Assembly (NCBI GenBank): GCA_030549205.1
Contig: JAUKTV010000004.1
Coordinates: 1,674,001 to 1,738,000, forward strand
Direction of reading: 5' to 3'
Length of the DNA: 64,000 bases
DNA from: Apiosordaria backusii
Taxonomy: Eukaryota; Ascomycota; Sordariomycetes; Sordariales; Lasiosphaeriaceae
The notes below the pieces were generated by a model, which was given only the letters and a program-made list of their open reading frames with translations, made no database searches and was not told the DNA's origin. The position numbers and the translations under genes were made by a program. Positions 59,034 through 64,000 of the stretch are shown here, in pieces. Every line of letters begins with the position of its first letter. The stretch's first letter is position 1.

Positions 59034-59665
59034 TCACAACCCCAAACTCTTCCTCACCCCCTCCCTAACCCGCTTTTCATACTCCTCCCTCCTCTCCCTC
59101 CACATCCTCGAAGCCTCCACATTCGCCGGGCTCTCATCATTCGGTTCCGCGAGCATGCTCATGACCGAAATCAAAATCTTTTCCACGCTCTGAATCGGCG
59201 ACCACCTCTCGCTCGCGTGCTCGTAGTGGTTTGGGTCGTCTCCGGGTGGGTGAAGAATCGAAATACACACTAACCCACTCGGATAAACTGTTTCATTGTT
59301 AGCCCTCAGTCCATAATATCTATCTCCAGTACGTTTCATCAGAGTAGATGGTGACAAATGAAAAGGGAACAATGAAGGTAGGAGATGGGGAGTGGGGGGA
59401 GGGGGGGTGAGGAGGTACCATTAGGATGCCAAACATCACAAAGAAACTTCATCGTCGGCGGCGCGAGGGGGTAATCCTTTGGGAACTTGAGCTCCGCGGC
59501 AAAAACGCCGCCCTCAAAGGGCGTCCCTTCGGGCCCTTGGATCAAAGCTTCCCAGTGGAGAAGGTCGTCTTCGGTTACGGGGCCGGCGGTGATGCCTTCG
59601 GGGGGGTTGTTGGTGAGGGCGCGGTATTCTTGGAGGAGGCGGCGGTGGGCGGTGGAGGTGGCCAT
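59034..59665 (-). CDS. UBC7: ubiquitin-conjugating enzyme E2 Ubc7 (UBE2G2 type)
   Basis: Exons 59665-59419 and 59287-59034 (166 residues, the family's usual length) flank a 131-nt intron (GTACCT to ACAG) that rejoins HPN to VYPSGLVC. The UBC fold is complete. HPN is at 80-82, the catalytic cysteine is Cys90 (GLVCISIL), and directly after it comes the acidic insertion HPPGDDPNHYEHASERWSP that defines the Ubc7/UBE2G class. The C-terminal helices read KILISVMSMLAEPNDESPAN. Ubc7 works with Hrd1/Doa10-type ligases at the ER membrane in ER-associated degradation. It is transcribed away from the Mmc1-like gene across a 369-base shared promoter. Confidence 0.96.
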
Positions 59666-60034
59666 CTTGTTGTTGGCTTGCTCGAGTATATAGGGTGTAT
59701 GCGCTGGTACTGGTAAGTTGGGTTGGTAAATAGGTGTGGTGTTGATGGACGTTCAATGTTTTGGCGGGGTTGCTGACTCGTGGTTTGGTTCAAAGACAAG
59801 GTGGCGTTGATGGACAGGGGCACCTGGCTTGGGGCTCTGACCAGGGTGGAAGTGGAGGGCTTGGCAAGGAACGGACAGCTGGGAAACTGCCGGAAAGATC
59901 CGGCAACATGGCGCTAAGCTTTTGGCTGGGGGGAGCTCTAACCTGACCTTGACCTTACGTAGCTCGGCATCTGGGACGTTAATTCGCGATTTGGGGGAGG
60001 GACGTCTTCCATTGCGGCAACAACCTCATTCGCC
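59666..60034. other. short divergent promoter between UBC7 and the Mmc1-like gene
   Basis: 369 bases separate two start codons facing outward. No TATA box is evident; the interval presumably serves both genes. Confidence 0.6.
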
Positions 60035-62080
60035 ATGGCGCCAACATTGGCGCTCAACAAGGCGCTGGGAGGAGGGGTAGGAGGGAGGAGTTCAGGGTTA
60101 TTATCGGGGAGAATAAACCAGATTGACAGGGCGTCGATATGTCTATTTTGTTCTTTTTCAACACGACCCCTCACCCGACGACAACCGTTACCATTACGGC
60201 AGCCGAACACCAGACTATTGGGCGGCGCTCGAAGTTTCCAAACCACCGAGACATCGATACCTTCTTTACAACACCAGCAAGAACAGCAAGCAGTTGAACC
60301 ACCTCGCGCGAAGCTCGCTCGTCTACTTCGAGAGCTCCAAATACAAATCCCCGAATACGTTAAGACCGAACGTCTAAACCTTGCTTTGCGAAATTTGTCA
60401 GAGCCACCAGGACAGGAGTCAATACGTGTCGCGATTCTTAATCCTGCCCGAGACAATGGAAACGAGAACACGGAAGTGTCGAAGAGCCTACTCCGGGCCG
60501 CCCTCGCCGACGAGCTCGGCCAGCAAGCAGCGTGGGAGACACAACTCGAAAATCACAACCTGGCCGACGAACCACTTATTGTACGGGTGAAAGCGTTTGG
60601 GGAAGGGGAAACTACACCAGAAGCAGAAGTGCCAACAACGTTTCCAGAAATCACAGCCTATTCGCCAGCTCTCGGCCGAAATAACCTCGAGTTGCTGCTT
60701 GCTAAGTTCAAGCCACAAGCAGCCAAGACTGCGGAGGAGTTGGAGGCGGAGTTGCTCGTGCCTGGTGTTCAGACAACCAAGCCCACAGCAGCGATATCAA
60801 CACCGCAGACAACTTTGGTTCCATCGGCAGTACACATGACGCTATTAGTTGGCAATGGCTTAAGAGGTGCGCTCAACGCTCTGGAGCTTGCGAAGTCCAA
60901 ACCTTCCTCCGTGATCAAAACCGCCGTCAACCTAAAGTCTGGCCTCGCAACAAAAGAGGACCTTGAGATCCAATCGCAAAGCTATTCCTACTCTCCATCG
61001 CAACCCCACGGGCTCCTCGACCCCAACAGCAGTCTCCCCTTCTTCACCGTTGACTCTTTCGCCGCCATCGAAGCTCTGAACGCTTTACGCGCCGGCAGAG
61101 CAGACGTGTTCAGTGAACTCTGGACAGAAGGCAACGTCAAGCAAATCCGAGACTGGCTCAGAACCAACACGGAATCAAGCGACAAAATCAAACCCCCAGT
61201 TCATCATCTCATCCGTTCTCTCATCTCCCGAGCGAAAGAAGGCCTCCAACAACAAGAAAAGCAACAACGCCTCTCCCAACATACCCAAGCCTCCCTCGCG
61301 GAAATCGAAGCAACAATCAAGCGCCTCGACCAAGAAATCGTCACCTGGGCACAGTCAGCCCACGAGGAGCTCCAAACCAAGCTCGACCTTGCCTTTTCAA
61401 ACAGACTGCGGAAGTGCCTAAGCTGGTGGAAATTATTCTGGAGAGCAGACGACGTCACACTCAAGACCACCGAGCTGGTCAATTCTTATTTCCTCCCTAA
61501 AGCAGAACAAGAAGTAATATATCTCGCCGGGAAGGTAGCTGCTTCTTTCCCTCCCGGTTCTCCAGCAATCACCTACCCAGCAGACCCCGAAGAAGAAAAA
61601 TTAGTTTCCACCCCCGAGTCAATTACCACCACCCCAGAAAGTGAACCCAACTGGCCCATCCAGATCACCTCGACGCGGCGCTACCTCCTCGACACCACCG
61701 TCCCCGCCCTCCAAGCCCTCGCGCAGAAGCTCGTCATCCAATCCGCCTCTTTGACCGGGTTGAGCTCGGTGCTGGCCGGGCTGACGTACTTTAGCGGGTT
61801 TGGCGCGTATGAATGCGGGGCTATTGCCGCGTTGGGGCTGGTGGTGGCGTTGAAGAGGATGCAAAAGAGGTGGGATGATGCGAGGGGTTACTGGGAGGAG
61901 GAGGTGAGGGAGGAAGGGAGGAAGGCGGTGAAGAGGGTGGAGGGGCAGCTTGCGAAACGGGTGGGGGATGTGCTTTATAGGGGGGTGCAGGTGGAGGAGA
62001 CGGGAGGGTTAAAGGAGAGGAGGGCGAGGGAGATTGTGGAGGAGGCGGAGGAGGTTTTGGAGAGGATTGTGAGGAGGTGA
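60035..62080 (+). CDS. mitochondrial membrane protein, Mmc1-like
   Basis: An intronless frame of 681 residues. The first 70 residues are rich in Arg, Ser and Leu with almost no acidic residues (STRPLTRRQPLPLRQPNTRL), as in mitochondrial presequences. A long soluble alpha-helical part follows, with coiled-coil-like QQ/KQ-rich helices at about 400-445. A tryptophan-rich motif lies near 463 (RKCLSWWKLFWRADDV). A hydrophobic pair of spans at about 573-607 (LSSVLAGLTYFSGFGAYECG, then AIAALGLVVAL) precedes a highly charged C-terminal helix. The architecture and the end of the protein resemble fungal proteins carrying the Mmc1 C-terminal domain, placed in the mitochondrial inner membrane. The assignment is from memory of that family and is moderate. 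Confidence 0.78.
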   Translation: MAPTLALNKALGGGVGGRSSGLLSGRINQIDRASICLFCSFSTRPLTRRQPLPLRQPNTRLLGGARSFQTTETSIPSLQHQQEQQAVEPPRAKLARLLRELQIQIPEYVKTERLNLALRNLSEPPGQESIRVAILNPARDNGNENTEVSKSLLRAALADELGQQAAWETQLENHNLADEPLIVRVKAFGEGETTPEAEVPTTFPEITAYSPALGRNNLELLLAKFKPQAAKTAEELEAELLVPGVQTTKPTAAISTPQTTLVPSAVHMTLLVGNGLRGALNALELAKSKPSSVIKTAVNLKSGLATKEDLEIQSQSYSYSPSQPHGLLDPNSSLPFFTVDSFAAIEALNALRAGRADVFSELWTEGNVKQIRDWLRTNTESSDKIKPPVHHLIRSLISRAKEGLQQQEKQQRLSQHTQASLAEIEATIKRLDQEIVTWAQSAHEELQTKLDLAFSNRLRKCLSWWKLFWRADDVTLKTTELVNSYFLPKAEQEVIYLAGKVAASFPPGSPAITYPADPEEEKLVSTPESITTTPESEPNWPIQITSTRRYLLDTTVPALQALAQKLVIQSASLTGLSSVLAGLTYFSGFGAYECGAIAALGLVVALKRMQKRWDDARGYWEEEVREEGRKAVKRVEGQLAKRVGDVLYRGVQVEETGGLKERRAREIVEEAEEVLERIVRR

Positions 62081-62609
62081 AAAACATGGCTGAGCAAAGC
62101 GGGCCGTATGATTGCCGGGACGAGACCAAGGCAATTGGAGGGGAAGATCTGTTTACCTAGAGGAGAACACCTAAAAAGGGCGAAGATGTACAGTATTGTA
62201 TGATATGTTTATTGCCCGCTTGGTGCTGGGTCGGGCTGTGAAGAAATTTCAGGTCTAGAGCGGCCCTGAAAATCAACATAAAATATCACCGCCCACGACC
62301 AAACCTCGAATATACACACTTCTGACATGAGGACATATTGACCGTTCTTTCGCTCGCGCAGAAAAAAATTCTCGCGCCGCAGTTAATCTTCATTTTTGTC
62401 TCTGCTTTTTTGCTGCCATGTCTGTCAAAACGAGCCTGAACGCCAAACCAAACAACCCGTTCCATTTAATCCCAACCGCCCCCCCATTCTTCTGAAAGCA
62501 TTCCTTTCTTTCTCCCCTCACAAACCCCCTCCTCCTCCTCCTCCGCTGTATTTGTCCCTCCACCTCCCCGGGATATCTCATACCCCCCTTCCACCTCTCA
62601 TGATAAGGC
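62081..62609. other. intergenic between convergent genes
   Basis: This holds the 3' ends of the Mmc1-like (+) and SmD3 (-) transcripts. It is pyrimidine-rich from 62500 to 62600; nothing else was recognised. Confidence 0.6.
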
Positions 62610-63043
62610 TTACCGCCCCCCTCCCCTCGGAGGCCCACCACTAGCCCTCGCCCGGCTAACCGTCGCCCTACCCCTCGCCAGCCCGACACCCCTCCCCCTG
62701 ACGTTCCTGCTCCGGAACATGGGCGCGTTACGGAGCATGTCGGGCACGATGAAGAACCGGACGTGCGAGCCGCGGATGTAGACCTGCTCGAGGTGGCTGA
62801 CGCGGCCGTCGCGGGCCGTGACGGTGATGTCTTTCAGCTGGACGTTCATGTTGTCCTCTGCCTCGATGAGCTTGCCGCGGTAGGTCTGGCCGGAGGTTAT
62901 TTCGAGGGTTACGATGTGCCCCTATAAAACGAAACAAAAGTTAGCAAATGGGGGGGGAAAGGGAAGGGGAAAGGGGAGGGGAAAGGGGAACGGACCTGGG
63001 CCTCGTTGAGGAGTTTGATTGGGATGCCAATTGTGGAGGTCAT
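62610..63043 (-). CDS. SMD3: small nuclear ribonucleoprotein SmD3
   Basis: Exons 63043-62996 and 62921-62610 (119 residues) flank a 74-nt intron. The Sm1 motif reads GHIVTLEITSGQTYRGKL and EAEDNMNVQL, with the RNA-binding residues of the Sm fold. The Sm2 motif reads LEQVYIRGSHVRFFIVPDML. The C terminus is the RG-rich tail (RSRNVRGRGVGLARG), a target of arginine dimethylation in this family. The N terminus IGIPIKLLNEAQ is diagnostic of SmD3. SmD3 pairs with SmB in the heptameric ring of spliceosomal U snRNPs. The donor is GTCCGT rather than GTAAGT-like, and the intron is a near-continuous C/T tract on the coding strand. Confidence 0.96.
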
Positions 63044-63655
63044 TTTGGTGGTTTGGGGGGTTGTTACTTTGTTGAGGAGGTTTGGTTGATGGTAGCTGTA
63101 TTGCGCGACACTCCGATGTAGAGAGAGAGAGAGAGGTTGGAGAATGTGAGTCGTCGCGAATCGGCTTGGTTTGGTTTGGTTTGGGTGAATTGACGATGGG
63201 GAGCTTGTCGCGTTGCAAGGTCGCAGTTGGCGCGGTGGAGCTTGTTGAATTTCCAAATTTCAGCCTTGTCGGGACCCACTTTAACTTTCCCAAACGATAG
63301 CTCCCAGTTGTCAGCCTCACTCACTTGCTTCACCTCACCTTCAGCGACTCACAGCTCATAGGGACCAGAAACCAGAAGGTTAAAAAAAAACCTACATAAT
63401 TCAAACAACTCCTCATGATCTACATAATCCCATCAATCCCTCCCGTAATCAACATAACTCCATCATTCCCCCCATAATCTACACTATCCATCATCCATCC
63501 ATGCTGCCTTGGGTATCTTGAGTATCAGGGGTATCTCTGTATAAAACGCAAAGAAAAACAAATCAATGCAAACCAACCCAACCCAACCCAGAAACCCGGA
63601 AAAAAACATTCAGCGCCATGAACCAACCCCAACCCAAAAACCGAAAAGAAAACAA
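63044..63655. other. SmD3 promoter region and 3' flank of the right-edge gene
   Basis: It contains a GA dinucleotide run at 63121-63135 and C-rich CCAACCCAAC-like words near 63570-63660. No gene was found. Confidence 0.55.
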
Positions 63656-64000
63656 TCAAACCAACCCCTTCCAGTATGGTCTCCAAATCTCCCCAAAAGT
63701 CATCTTCTGCATGAGAGCAATGGCGAACCTCTCATCGGGCGTTTCTGAGTCCCTGCCCTTGTTGCGTTCCTCCACCTTCAACTCCTCGAGAACGCGCCAG
63801 TCAAAGACCGGGATGTATTGATGCTCGATGTTGTCCTTCTTCTTGAAGTCCATATTTTCAATGAGCTTCAAAAAGGTGTGGGTAGCCTCCACTTTCTCTT
63901 CCTCTACGAGGATGAGTCGTTTTGTGCCAGCATAACGCTCGGCTTTCCAATCATCCGGATCGGTGATGAGGGAGTTGATGCCGTGATCTCTTAGAAGATA
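63656..64000 (-). CDS. 3' end of an unidentified gene (5' part outside window)
   Basis: The frame is open from the right edge and ends at 63656, giving 114 residues. It is soluble and charged, with EEEKVEATHTFLKLIENMDF, FDWRVLEELKVEERNKG and MTFGEIWRPYWKGL near the C terminus. The composition is clearly that of a real protein. I do not recognise the family, and no motif identifies an activity. Confidence 0.75.
   Translation of the reverse strand, partial: YLLRDHGINSLITDPDDWKAERYAGTKRLILVEEEKVEATHTFLKLIENMDFKKKDNIEHQYIPVFDWRVLEELKVEERNKGRDSETPDERFAIALMQKMTFGEIWRPYWKGLV

Overview
The window is nuclear DNA from a filamentous ascomycete, most likely a sordariomycete. This rests on short GT-AG introns (46-131 nt in most coding regions) with CTAAC-like branch sites, a Zn(II)2Cys6 regulator, a DUF1996 secreted protein, SmD3, Ubc7, an Swa2-type auxilin and a Trm61 of fungal architecture. 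There are no operons, no CRISPR arrays, and I found no tRNA or rRNA genes.

Layout. 0-13 kb: the 5' part of an F-box-like gene (-), the tRNA m1A58 methyltransferase subunit Trm61 (-), a long proline-rich WW-domain protein (-), and a divergent MscS/EF-hand mechanosensitive channel (+). 13-18 kb is an accessory-looking patch: a decayed 3' end of a multi-membrane-span protein, a fuller paralogue of it (+), and an intron-rich gene of unknown family (-). 18-24 kb: low-complexity intergenic DNA, then a 962-residue zinc-cluster transcription factor (-). 24-39.5 kb: about 15 kb in which I find no convincing gene, apart from weak protein-like fragments near 37-38 kb. 39.5-64 kb is gene-dense housekeeping DNA: a PQ-loop membrane protein (Any1-like), a histone-H1-like chromatin protein, a single-pass membrane protein with a very long disordered tail, a DUF1996 secreted protein, the auxilin-like clathrin-uncoating factor Swa2, Ubc7, an Mmc1-like mitochondrial membrane protein, SmD3, and the 3' end of an unidentified gene at the right edge.

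The genes do not form one pathway. They touch tRNA modification, splicing (SmD3), ER-associated degradation (Ubc7), clathrin and membrane lipid traffic (Swa2, Any1-like) and stress gating (MscS).

The most consequential observation is technical or evolutionary. Six genes carry an apparent single-base frameshift where the conserved reading jumps frame without a plausible intron. Five of them are repaired by one extra base, and three of those lie in G/C runs of five to eight. This looks like homopolymer under-calling in the assembly, and several genes would be mis-modelled (split, truncated or given false mini-introns) if taken literally. The most biologically open items are the unknown intron-rich gene at 16.9-18.0 kb, the duplicated membrane-protein family beside it, and the very long gene-free interval upstream of the zinc-cluster regulator.
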